A stretch of DNA of 17,484 nt from JBCDBH01 sp039184055. GTDB taxonomy: Bacteria > Acidobacteriota > Thermoanaerobaculia > Multivoradales > J023. The notes below the pieces were generated by a model. That model did no database searches and was not told the origin of the DNA. It saw only the letters and a list, made by a program, of their open reading frames with translations. Where the stretch lies: NCBI GenBank assembly GCA_039184055.1, contig JBCDBH010000091.1:1-17484 (forward strand), written 5' to 3'. Shown here piece by piece: positions 1 through 6,921 of this stretch. The translations under genes were made by a program, and so were the position numbers. Position 1 is the stretch's first letter. Each line of letters starts with the position of its first letter.

Positions 1-734
1 TCGAGCGACTCGTCGAGCATCCGCGCCGCCTCGTCGTCATCTTCGGCGAGCGCGTCGAGCAGGTAGAGGTTGGAAGGCGAGGGAAATTTCGGCGCACCAC
101 CGAAGCCACCGTGTTCGGCGTCGAAGCGACGGCTCAGTCGCTCGACCGCGCGGGTCGCGACCTCGGCGGGTGGCAGCAAGGAGACCGGCGCGCCACGTTC
201 GCTGAGGTAGCGATCGATCGCCTGCTCCATCTCGTCGGCTTGCATCTGCACGTCATTCCGGCGTTCTTGCCAGGCCTTGGCCAAGCCGTCGAGCACATCG
301 CGAAATCCGGGAAGACCGTGCCGGCCTTTGGGCGGGAAGTAGGTCCCCGCGTAGAACGGCTTGAGATCGGGCGTGAGAAATACCGAGTTCGGCCAGCCAC
401 CTTGACCGGTGAGCAATTGGGTGGCGGTCATGTAGATCTCGTCGAGCTCGGGCCGCTCCTCACGATCGAGCTTGATATTGATGAAAGCCTCGTTCATCAA
501 CGCCGCGGTATCGGCGTCGGCGAACGACTCACGCTCCATGACGTGGCACCAAAAGCACGTCGCGTAACCCACCGATAGGAAAATCGGTTTGTTCTCGTCG
601 CGAGCGCGCGCGATGGCCTCGTCACCCCATGGATACCAATCCACCGGATTGGTTTTGTGCAGGAGAAGGTAAGGCGAAATCTCGTCAGCGAGACGATTGA
701 GACGTACGGAGTCGGCGGAAGAATGATCAGCCAT
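1..734 (-). CDS. DUF255 thioredoxin-like protein (YyaL/SSP411 family), 3' part outside window
   Basis: This is the N-terminal 244 codons of a thioredoxin-domain protein of the DUF255 (YyaL, spermatogenesis-associated protein 20) family; family members are usually about 600-700 residues, so most of the C-terminal six-hairpin glycosidase-like part lies beyond position 1. The family signature SPYLLLHKTNPVDWYPWGDE (residues 20-39) is followed by the thioredoxin-like motif CFWCH with Cys60 and Cys63, then LDREERPELD and the GGWPNSVFLTPDLKPF stretch. There is no signal peptide, so it is probably cytoplasmic. The biochemical role of the family is not settled; a thiol-redox or sugar-related function is usually suggested. 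The ATG at 734 was chosen because family homology begins directly after it, though no clear ribosome binding site precedes it. It lies 77 bp downstream of the asparaginase gene on the same strand and may be the last member of that run. Confidence 0.93.
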   Translation of the reverse strand, partial: MADHSSADSVRLNRLADEISPYLLLHKTNPVDWYPWGDEAIARARDENKPIFLSVGYATCFWCHVMERESFADADTAALMNEAFINIKLDREERPELDEIYMTATQLLTGQGGWPNSVFLTPDLKPFYAGTYFPPKGRHGLPGFRDVLDGLAKAWQERRNDVQMQADEMEQAIDRYLSERGAPVSLLPPAEVATRAVERLSRRFDAEHGGFGGAPKFPSPSNLYLLDALAEDDDEAARMLDESL

Positions 735-811
735 GCGATCAGCATACCGCGCCCGCCTCGACAACCAGCGGCTCGGGTGAACACCAGCCGCGAATCAACT
801 GAGCCCGGCGA

Positions 812-1897
812 TCAGAAGGAGTTCAAGCTCACGCCCTCTTCACCACCCCAAATCGCCACCTCGAACCGGCCATCGGCATCGGCGGCGCCCCGGAACATCC
901 CCTCACTATTGAACACCAGGGCGATCGAGCCGTCGGAGCCGACCGCGATCAGTCCGCCGTCACCGGGTTCGAGCTGATCGATCGCCGCCTGGGCCGCAGC
1001 TTCGAGATCGAGTCCCTGATAGCTCATGCGGGCGGCGACATCACGCGCTACCGTATTGCGGATGAACTGCTCACCAAAGCCGGTGCACGAAATCGCCGCC
1101 GTGGCGTTGTCAGCCCAGGTCCCGGCGCCGATCACCGGCACGTCGCCGACCCGGCCAAAGCGTTTGTTGGTCATGCCACCCGTGGATGTGCCCGCGGCGA
1201 GATCACCGTTGCGATCGAGCGCCACCACGCCGACCGTTCCGTACTTCTCGTCCAGTGAACCCGATGCGGTCTCGAGCGACGCCGTTTCGGCCGCTTCTCT
1301 CTCAAGGGCTCGTTGCCACTGGCGATGTCGACGCTCGACGAAGAAATAGTCTTGCGACACAGTCTCGACGTCATGACGAGCGGCGAATGCCTCAGCGCCC
1401 GCGCCGATCAAGAAAACGTGACGACTCTCAGTCATCACCAGTCGCGCCAAAGTGATCGGATTCTTGATCGCCTTGACGCCGGCGACCGCGCCACACGAGC
1501 GATCACGACCGTCCATGATCGACGCATCGAGCTCATGGGTTCCATCGTGCGTGAACACCGCGCCCTTGCCAGCGTTGAACCGAGGTTCGTCTTCCAGCTG
1601 ACGGATCACCGTCTCGACCACCTGGAGCGCGCTATCGCCCGCGTCGAGTCGATCACGACCGAGCTCGAGCGCGGCTTCGAGCGCGGCGAGATAGCCGGCC
1701 TTCTGATCTTCGGGCATGTCTCGATCGATCACCCCAGCGCCGCCGTGGAGCGCCAGCGCCCACGCGGGTCGTGGCGTGTCGGCGGTAGCCTCCACATCGG
1801 ATGTCGCGACCTCGTCGGATGTCGTCGCTGGCGTACAGCCCATCAACCCGAGCACGATCAAGACCCCGACACACACTCGCATCCACGAACGGCTCAT
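812..1897 (-). CDS. Lipoprotein isoaspartyl peptidase / plant-type L-asparaginase (Ntn hydrolase)
   Basis: This 361-residue protein belongs to the asparaginase-2 (iaaA-like) family. Members hydrolyse isoaspartyl dipeptides and asparagine after self-cleavage in front of a catalytic threonine. Visible family motifs are HGGAG (51-55), RFNAGKGAVFT (oxyanion region), the cleavage site DEKYG/TVGVV with the nucleophile Thr221, and GTSTGGMTNK (236-245). A signal peptide ends in the lipobox GLMGC with Cys21, followed by a Thr/Asp/Glu-rich linker, so the enzyme should be lipid-anchored, unlike the usual cytoplasmic form. GTG at 1900 and ATG at 1897 are adjacent candidate starts; ATG is preferred because GGGAGG at 1904-1909 lies 6 bases upstream. 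The stop codon of the upstream repeat-protein gene (1901-1903) lies between this ribosome binding site and the start, so the two genes are very likely translationally coupled. Confidence 0.95.
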   Translation of the reverse strand: MSRSWMRVCVGVLIVLGLMGCTPATTSDEVATSDVEATADTPRPAWALALHGGAGVIDRDMPEDQKAGYLAALEAALELGRDRLDAGDSALQVVETVIRQLEDEPRFNAGKGAVFTHDGTHELDASIMDGRDRSCGAVAGVKAIKNPITLARLVMTESRHVFLIGAGAEAFAARHDVETVSQDYFFVERRHRQWQRALEREAAETASLETASGSLDEKYGTVGVVALDRNGDLAAGTSTGGMTNKRFGRVGDVPVIGAGTWADNATAAISCTGFGEQFIRNTVARDVAARMSYQGLDLEAAAQAAIDQLEPGDGGLIAVGSDGSIALVFNSEGMFRGAADADGRFEVAIWGGEEGVSLNSF

Positions 1898-1900
1898 CAC

Positions 1901-2338
1901 TCACCTCCCGCCAAAGCTACGCCAACCTCGTGCTCGTCCACCGGCGGCTAGACCACCGAACGCGGCGCCACCGACCGCCACCACACCCAAGGCGATCCCG
2001 CCGAGCGTGATCCCTCCGGCCACGGCGCCTCCCACAGCGACCACTCCGACCGCCGCGCCACCCATCGCCAAACCGCCGACGGCGGTGCCGCCGAGTGCCA
2101 CCACGCCACGCGCGTGCCCCCCGAGCGCCACGACGCCTCGCGCCCGGGCGCCGAGGGCGATCACGCCCGTGGCCCGCTCACCGACCGCGAGCCAGCCATC
2201 GGCCTGGTCGCCCACCGCGATCCAACCACTTGCCGTGCCTCGCCGTTCACCCGTGGCCACATCCGGTCCGAGAGCCACATCGACCCACGGGCGATCACGC
2301 CATGTCCGAGTTGAACGCTTGCGTATTCCACGCTGCAT
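1901..2338 (-). CDS. Gly/Ala-rich pentapeptide-like solenoid protein, ten 10-residue repeats
   Basis: This 145-residue protein of unknown function has a basic N-terminus (MQRGIRKRSTRTWRDRPW). Residues 38-137 then hold ten uninterrupted 10-residue repeats of the form G-x-[VIL]-A-[VL]-G-x-x-A-x. Glycine occupies every fifth position from 38 to 138 without exception, and alanine every fifth from 41 except at 106 (Val) and 111 (Thr). The period-5 pattern recalls pentapeptide-repeat beta-helices but does not match their A(D/N)Lxx consensus; a compact glycine-rich solenoid or packed membrane helices are the structural options. There is no clear signal peptide. ATG at 2338 is chosen because AGAGGA (2346-2351) sits 7 bases upstream; longer reading-frame versions run into the divergent aminotransferase gene. 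The stop codon abuts the start of the lipoprotein asparaginase gene. I recognise the repeat style from uncharacterised proteins but cannot assign a function. Confidence 0.72.
   Translation of the reverse strand: MQRGIRKRSTRTWRDRPWVDVALGPDVATGERRGTASGWIAVGDQADGWLAVGERATGVIALGARARGVVALGGHARGVVALGGTAVGGLAMGGAAVGVVAVGGAVAGGITLGGIALGVVAVGGAAFGGLAAGGRARGWRSFGGR
1904..1909 (-). promoter_or_regulatory. Ribosome binding site GGGAGG of the asparaginase gene
   Basis: GGGAGG on the minus strand lies inside the last codons of the repeat-protein gene, 6 bases before the ATG at 1897. It decides the start between adjacent GTG and ATG codons and indicates translational coupling across the stop codon at 1901-1903. 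Confidence 0.7.
1928..2227 (-). repeat. Ten in-frame 30-bp diverged tandem repeats encoding the Gly/Ala solenoid
   Basis: Ten consecutive 30-bp units encode the 10-residue repeats (residues 38-137 of the protein) with no insertion or deletion. DNA identity between units is moderate, with variation mostly where the protein varies, so these are old repeats kept by selection on the protein rather than a recent slippage array. Confidence 0.75.
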
Positions 2339-2345
2339 CACGCGG

Positions 2346-2351
2346 TCCTCT
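2346..2351 (-). promoter_or_regulatory. Ribosome binding site AGAGGA of the repeat-protein gene
   Basis: AGAGGA on the minus strand is 7 bases before the ATG at 2338. It supports that start over upstream in-frame ATG codons. Confidence 0.55.
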
Positions 2352-2404
2352 TTCCTTGACCGACATTTTTCGACCGGCCGGTTGGTATTCTGGTCATCTC
2401 GTCT

Positions 2405-2432
2405 TTGCCGTGGTGGCACCGTCCGGTATTGT
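2405..2432 (+). promoter_or_regulatory. Weak candidate sigma-70 promoter for the aminotransferase homologue
   Basis: TTGCCG (2405-2410) and TATTGT (2427-2432) are separated by 16 bases, each matching 4 of 6 consensus bases. The -10 element would place transcription start at or next to the ATG at 2440, giving a leaderless message, which fits the absence of a Shine-Dalgarno sequence there. Chance occurrence cannot be excluded. Confidence 0.25.
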
Positions 2433-2439
2433 AGCCCGC

Positions 2440-3693
2440 ATGGCCACGTCAGCCCCGTCTCCTCCGATCGATACGGCGATCATCGAGCGCCTGCGTGCCG
2501 ACACCGTCGGCTGTCGCAGTCGTATCTATCTCGACAACGCCGGTACCGCCTTGATGCCCAGGCCCGTGCTCGACGCGGTGCAACAACATCTCGAGCTCGA
2601 AGCTGAGCTCGGTGGGCACGAAGCCGCCACGGCGCGTCGTGACGAAATCGCCGCGAGCCGTCGAGATCTCGCTTCGCTGATCGGAGCACGCGCCCACAAC
2701 GTGGCGTTCACCGACCATGCCACCACCGCCTGGCAGCGGGTGTTCGCGTCGTTCGCCTGGCAACCTGGCCAAGTGGTGATCACCAGCCGTCACGACGACG
2801 TATCGAACCAGCTCGCCCTGCTGTCGCTCGCCAAACGCTTCGGAGTCGAGATCCTCTTCGCACCCGACACCAAGAGTGGTCATATCGATGTCGGCACGCT
2901 CGAAGTGATGATCGAACAAAAACGCCCCGCGCTGGTGGCGATCGGTCATGTACCGAGTCATCGCGGCATCGTGCAGCCGGTGGTCGAAATCGGCACTTTG
3001 TGCCGCCGCTTCGAGGTGCCATATCTGGTCGATGCCAGGCAGAGCCTCGGTCAGATTCCTCTCGACGTGTCTCGCCTGGGCTGCGATTTCTTGACCGCCA
3101 GCGGTCACGCCTTTCTTCGTGGCCCGCGTGGAACCGGCCTGCTCTATGTCGCCGATCGTGTGCTCGCCACGGATCGCGCACCACTCCTCCAGGATGTCGG
3201 TGGCGCCATCTGGACCCGCTACGACACCTTTGAAATCGAGCCTTCGGCCCGTCGCTTCGAACACGACGATCTCCCCTGGGCGCTGATCCTCGGTCTGGGT
3301 GCCGCGGCCCGCTATGCCCAGCTCCACGACGTCGCCGCCCTCGAAGCTCGCTTGCGTTCCCTCGCGACGAGAATCCGCGAAGCCTTCGACGACAGCAACG
3401 CGATCCACGTGCTCGATCGCGAGCCGCTCGACCGCGAGCCGCTCGATCGTGATCCTCGAAGTGCGGCGATCGTCACCATGACGGTTCACGGTTTCGCCGC
3501 CGAGGATCTACGCGACGCGCTTCGAGGCGCGCGTATCCACGCAAGCGTCATCAGACGTTCCGACGCCATGGTCGATTTCATGGGTGCCGAGTTCACATGG
3601 GCGCTCCGCGTGTCCCCCCATGCGTACAACACCGAGAACGAGATCGACAGCTTCGCGGCGCAGCTGACCGAGCTCACGGGAGAGAGCCGATGA
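2440..3693 (+). CDS. Class-V aminotransferase-fold protein lacking the PLP lysine (probable pseudoenzyme)
   Basis: This 417-residue protein matches the class-V aminotransferase/cysteine-desulfurase superfamily along its whole length. The N-terminal signature IYLDNAGTALMPRPVLDAV (29-47) is followed by LGGHEAA, the cofactor-pocket segment DHATTAWQRVF (92-102), and GHVPSHRGIVQPVVEIG. The motif DARQSLGQIPLDV retains Asp198 and Gln201, which contact PLP in the family. The PLP-lysine motif, normally [TS]-x-[RH]-K-F-L-R-G-P-R-G, reads SGHAFLRGPRGTG here: the lysine is Ala224 (GCC, 3109-3111). There is no lysine after residue 161, so no nearby replacement is visible. The fold is likely retained but normal transamination or desulfuration chemistry is not expected; a PLP-free binding or regulatory role is inference. 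The ATG at 2440 fits where homology begins. Its TGA overlaps the ATG of the S9 peptidase gene, so the two are co-translated. Confidence 0.9.
   Translation: MATSAPSPPIDTAIIERLRADTVGCRSRIYLDNAGTALMPRPVLDAVQQHLELEAELGGHEAATARRDEIAASRRDLASLIGARAHNVAFTDHATTAWQRVFASFAWQPGQVVITSRHDDVSNQLALLSLAKRFGVEILFAPDTKSGHIDVGTLEVMIEQKRPALVAIGHVPSHRGIVQPVVEIGTLCRRFEVPYLVDARQSLGQIPLDVSRLGCDFLTASGHAFLRGPRGTGLLYVADRVLATDRAPLLQDVGGAIWTRYDTFEIEPSARRFEHDDLPWALILGLGAAARYAQLHDVAALEARLRSLATRIREAFDDSNAIHVLDREPLDREPLDRDPRSAAIVTMTVHGFAAEDLRDALRGARIHASVIRRSDAMVDFMGAEFTWALRVSPHAYNTENEIDSFAAQLTELTGESR
3412..3456 (+). repeat. Three-copy 15-bp in-frame tandem repeat (LDREP)
   Basis: Three consecutive 15-bp units encode LDREP, LDREP and LDRDP (residues 325-339 of the aminotransferase homologue). 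The units differ by a few bases. The repeat lies between two domain elements near the C-terminal domain and looks like a replication-slippage insertion in a tolerant loop. Confidence 0.7.
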
Positions 3694-5678
3694 GCAACGC
3701 GCGACGCGGTATGCGTCCCGACGATCTCTATCTCCTCCGTCGTGTCGGTGAGGTCGCGCTCGCCCCTGATGGCGATCGGGTGGTCTACACCGTGCACCGC
3801 ATCGATCGCGAACGTGACACCGCCCTCAGCCAGCTGTGGACGATCGACGACGATCAGACGCATCGCCCGCTGACCTTCGACGACCATGCGGGAGCTCCGG
3901 TCTTCTCTCCCGACGGTCGGTACCTGGCCTACCGAGGCGGGCCATTGGGTACGCCGGCGAAGCTTTATGTGCTTCGTCTCGATGGCGGCGCGCCCCACTG
4001 CCTGACCGACGATCTCGAAGCGGTATCCGAGATTCGCTGGCTCCCCGACAGCTCGGGCCTGGTGTTCACCGCCGTGCCGAAACGCGACGAGCTCGACGAC
4101 CAGGAAAAACGCCGGCCACGGCGGATGAAAACCCTGCGCTACCGCGCCAACGGCCGAGGCTGGATCCACGACCGGCCGCGTCAAGTGTGGGTCGTCCGCC
4201 TGCCGACAGCCGATGCGACACCGACGCCTCGCGCCCTCACTCGAGCGCCAATCGATCATTGGAGCCCGGCGGTCGATCCGAGCGGATCGAGCATCGCATT
4301 CTTGTCGGCACGTCACCTGGATGCCGATTTCACCGGTGGCAGCGACGTCTTCACGCTGCCCCTTCCCGACCCGGCACCGGCTGATGCGTCAGAGCATGAC
4401 GAGGACGGCAAAGACGCCGCGACACCGCTGACCGACGGTGGCGAATGGGATCGTGTCGTGTATGCACCCGACGGCTCCCACCTGGCGGTGCTCGGACGAT
4501 CACAGCGCCAGCATGTCGGCCTGTCACGGCTCCATGTGCTCCACGCTGGAGGCGGCGCGCCTGAGCTTCGTGACGACGGCTTCGACGGCTCGGTGAGTGG
4601 TCAGAGCTTGCCCGAGGTGCTACTCGCGATCACCGACGACGGTCATGCTTTGGTGATGGCCCCGCGCCGTGGCGCGGTCCATCTCGACCGAATCGACATG
4701 GCGACCGGCGCCCGCGCCACGCTCATCGGAGGTCAGAGAACCCTCCGCGCCGCCGCGACGCGCGACCTCGATCGTCGAATCGTCTTCACCGCCACCGACC
4801 CGACGAGCCCCGGCGAGCTGTGGCAACGACGCGACGGTGTCGAAACACGTCTCACCCACGTCAATCACGCCGCCGAAGAAGCGATCCACTTCATCATGCC
4901 CGAAGCGGTGACGGTGGAAAGCGCAGATGGCACCGAAGTCGAGGCGTTCGTCTACCGGTCTCCGGACACGGACGCCGCGGATCATCCGAACGCCGGTCTC
5001 GTGCTCGTCCATGGCGGTCCGAAGACCCAATACGGCTGGTCGTTCCTGGACGAGTTCCACATCTTCGCGCATGCTGGCTGGACCGTCTTGGGTGGCAATC
5101 CACGTGGTTCCGACGGCTATGGCGACGCGTTCGCTCGAGCTCTCGTCGGCCGACTCGGTGAGCCGGATTGGCAAGACGTCCAGGCGCTCACCGACTCACT
5201 CGCCGAGCGTGACGAGGTCGATGCCGCGCGTATCGGGATCGCCGGTGGATCCTACGGAGGCTTCATGGCCAGCTGGGCGATCGGTCATTCCGATCGCTAT
5301 CGGGCCGCGCTGGTCGAACGTGCCGTCACCAATTGGGAAACCATGCAGGGCACGAGCGACATCGGTGGCTTTTTCGTCTCGATGTACACCGATGCCACGA
5401 CGGCGAGCGATGTCGAGGCTTTGCGTCGCCAGTCGCCCATTCACCACGCCGCCGCCGTGACCACCCCGACCCTGATCCTGCACAGCGAAGAAGATTGGCG
5501 CTGCCCGCCCGAGCAAGCCGAGCAGCTTTTCGTGGCGCTTCGACTCGCCGGCGTCGAGACAGAGCTGGTGCGATTTCCGGAAGCGGATCATGATCTGAGT
5601 CGTTTCGGTCGTCCGGCCCAGCGGGTCGAACGCTTCGACATCATTCTCGAATTCTTCCGTCGCCATCTCGATCCGTAG
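3690..5678 (+). CDS. S9 family (prolyl oligopeptidase-type) serine peptidase
   Basis: This 662-residue protein has the two-part layout of S9 peptidases of the acylaminoacyl-/dipeptidyl-peptidase type: an N-terminal beta-propeller (about 10-400, with SPDGRYLAY and similar blade motifs) and a C-terminal alpha/beta-hydrolase domain (about 405-660). The catalytic triad is visible as Ser521 in GGSYGGFM, Asp602 in HSEEDWRCP and His634 in EADHDLSR; HGGP (441-444) forms the oxyanion region. Length is normal for the family. There is no signal peptide, so it should act in the cytoplasm on short peptides. The start ATG at 3690 overlaps the stop of the preceding aminotransferase homologue (ATGA), with GGGAGA at 3678-3683 as ribosome binding site. 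Translational coupling suggests a joint role with that homologue in peptide or modified amino-acid turnover; the substrate is unknown. Confidence 0.96.
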   Translation: MSNARRGMRPDDLYLLRRVGEVALAPDGDRVVYTVHRIDRERDTALSQLWTIDDDQTHRPLTFDDHAGAPVFSPDGRYLAYRGGPLGTPAKLYVLRLDGGAPHCLTDDLEAVSEIRWLPDSSGLVFTAVPKRDELDDQEKRRPRRMKTLRYRANGRGWIHDRPRQVWVVRLPTADATPTPRALTRAPIDHWSPAVDPSGSSIAFLSARHLDADFTGGSDVFTLPLPDPAPADASEHDEDGKDAATPLTDGGEWDRVVYAPDGSHLAVLGRSQRQHVGLSRLHVLHAGGGAPELRDDGFDGSVSGQSLPEVLLAITDDGHALVMAPRRGAVHLDRIDMATGARATLIGGQRTLRAAATRDLDRRIVFTATDPTSPGELWQRRDGVETRLTHVNHAAEEAIHFIMPEAVTVESADGTEVEAFVYRSPDTDAADHPNAGLVLVHGGPKTQYGWSFLDEFHIFAHAGWTVLGGNPRGSDGYGDAFARALVGRLGEPDWQDVQALTDSLAERDEVDAARIGIAGGSYGGFMASWAIGHSDRYRAALVERAVTNWETMQGTSDIGGFFVSMYTDATTASDVEALRRQSPIHHAAAVTTPTLILHSEEDWRCPPEQAEQLFVALRLAGVETELVRFPEADHDLSRFGRPAQRVERFDIILEFFRRHLDP

Positions 5679-5724
5679 CCGACGCGGAACATGGATATCG
5701 AACCCCTACCCAGAGCCCACTGAC

Positions 5725-6891
5725 ATGCGCATCCACTTTGTCGTCTCAGCTCTCGCTCTCGCATCGCTCCTAGCCGCCTGCTCGTCGCCCGCTCCCCAAT
5801 GGGACGCCACCGACCACGTGGCGAGCTATACCGACCTGGCCACCCGAACCTACGAAGAGAGTGTCGAGAAGGCCGAGCGCTTCGCTACCGCCATCGACGC
5901 CTTTCTCGCCAGTCCCGACGACACCACGCTGGCGCTCGCTCGCGACAGCTGGATCGAAGCCAGGCTGCCCTATGGCCGTAGCGAGGTCTTTCGGTTCTAT
6001 GGCGGCCCGATCGACGGGATCGACCCGGCAACGGGCGAAGAAGGCCCCGAGATCCAGCTCAACTCATGGCCCTTGAACGAGGCGTTCCTCGACTACGTGG
6101 TCGGCAACCCCGAAGCGGGCATCGTCAACGATCTCGACTTCGTGCTCGACCGCGACACGTTGGTCCAAAACAATGCCGTACACGACGAAGCCGATGTCAC
6201 GACGGGGTGGCACGCCATCGAGTTCCTGCTCTGGGGGCAAGATCTCGATCCTGTCGGTGCCGGCAATCGACCGGCGAGCGACTATGAGCCCGGTGATCCG
6301 ATTCGCGACCGTCGTCGTCAGGTGCTCACCTTGCTCACCGAGCAGCTCGTAGAAGACCTGCGCTGGGTTCGGGATCGCTGGCAAGCATCCTACGGTGACG
6401 AGCTCACCGCGCTGCCCCAAGACGAAGCGCTCAGCAAGATCTTCTCGGGCGTGGCCACCCTGGCGGGCTTCGAAATGGCGGGCGAACGGCTCGGGGCGGC
6501 GCTCGACTCGGGCGAGCAAGAAGACGAGCACAGCTGTTTTTCGGACACCACGCACCTCGACTTTCGCGCCAATCTCGAGGGTCTGATCCAAGTCTTCAGC
6601 GGTCGCTACGAGTCGGTCGACGGTACCGTAACCACCGAAGGTCACGGGCTGCGTGAGTTGATCGCCAGCGTCGATCCGGATCAAGCCGCCGTGCTCGAGA
6701 ACCTTCTCGCCGAGAGCTGGCAAACGCTCGAGCGGCTCGACCCGCCCTTCGATGCCGTGTTGCGGTCGCCTCCGGGCAGCACCCACCGCATCACCACCGA
6801 AGAGCTGATCGTCCATCTTCAGCAATTCGCCGAAGGCATGGTGACCGCCGGTGAAAGCCTCGGGATCGAGGTCGTCATCGCCGCCGAATAG
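5725..6891 (+). CDS. Imelysin family lipoprotein (M75-like, iron-associated)
   Basis: This 388-residue imelysin (peptidase M75/IrpA/EfeO-like domain) protein carries a lipoprotein signal peptide ending LLAAC with Cys19. The family signature GWHAIEFLLWG (161-171) contains the GxHxxE motif with His163 and Glu166, and the second conserved segment EDEHSCFSDTTHLDF follows at 266-280. Imelysins are helical-bundle proteins of the cell envelope linked to iron acquisition; proteolytic activity is doubtful for most members. It starts 46 bp after the S9 peptidase gene and is followed after 30 bp by the di-haem DUF1111 gene, the same order as in iron-regulated loci of proteobacteria. I see no convincing Fur box in the 46-bp gap, and no clear ribosome binding site. 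Confidence 0.95.
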   Translation: MRIHFVVSALALASLLAACSSPAPQWDATDHVASYTDLATRTYEESVEKAERFATAIDAFLASPDDTTLALARDSWIEARLPYGRSEVFRFYGGPIDGIDPATGEEGPEIQLNSWPLNEAFLDYVVGNPEAGIVNDLDFVLDRDTLVQNNAVHDEADVTTGWHAIEFLLWGQDLDPVGAGNRPASDYEPGDPIRDRRRQVLTLLTEQLVEDLRWVRDRWQASYGDELTALPQDEALSKIFSGVATLAGFEMAGERLGAALDSGEQEDEHSCFSDTTHLDFRANLEGLIQVFSGRYESVDGTVTTEGHGLRELIASVDPDQAAVLENLLAESWQTLERLDPPFDAVLRSPPGSTHRITTEELIVHLQQFAEGMVTAGESLGIEVVIAAE

Positions 6892-6921
6892 ACGGACCCA
6901 CAACCCATTAGCCGCACGCAG

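Noticed and set aside
2095..2439. Upstream in-frame extension of the aminotransferase homologue, including an ATG at 2302
   Set aside because: The extension overlaps the repeat-protein gene on the other strand and has no family homology; homology begins after the ATG at 2440.
2449..3489. 346-codon open frame on the minus strand
   Set aside because: Antisense to the aminotransferase homologue, whose motifs are clear; the composition is that of a shadow frame.
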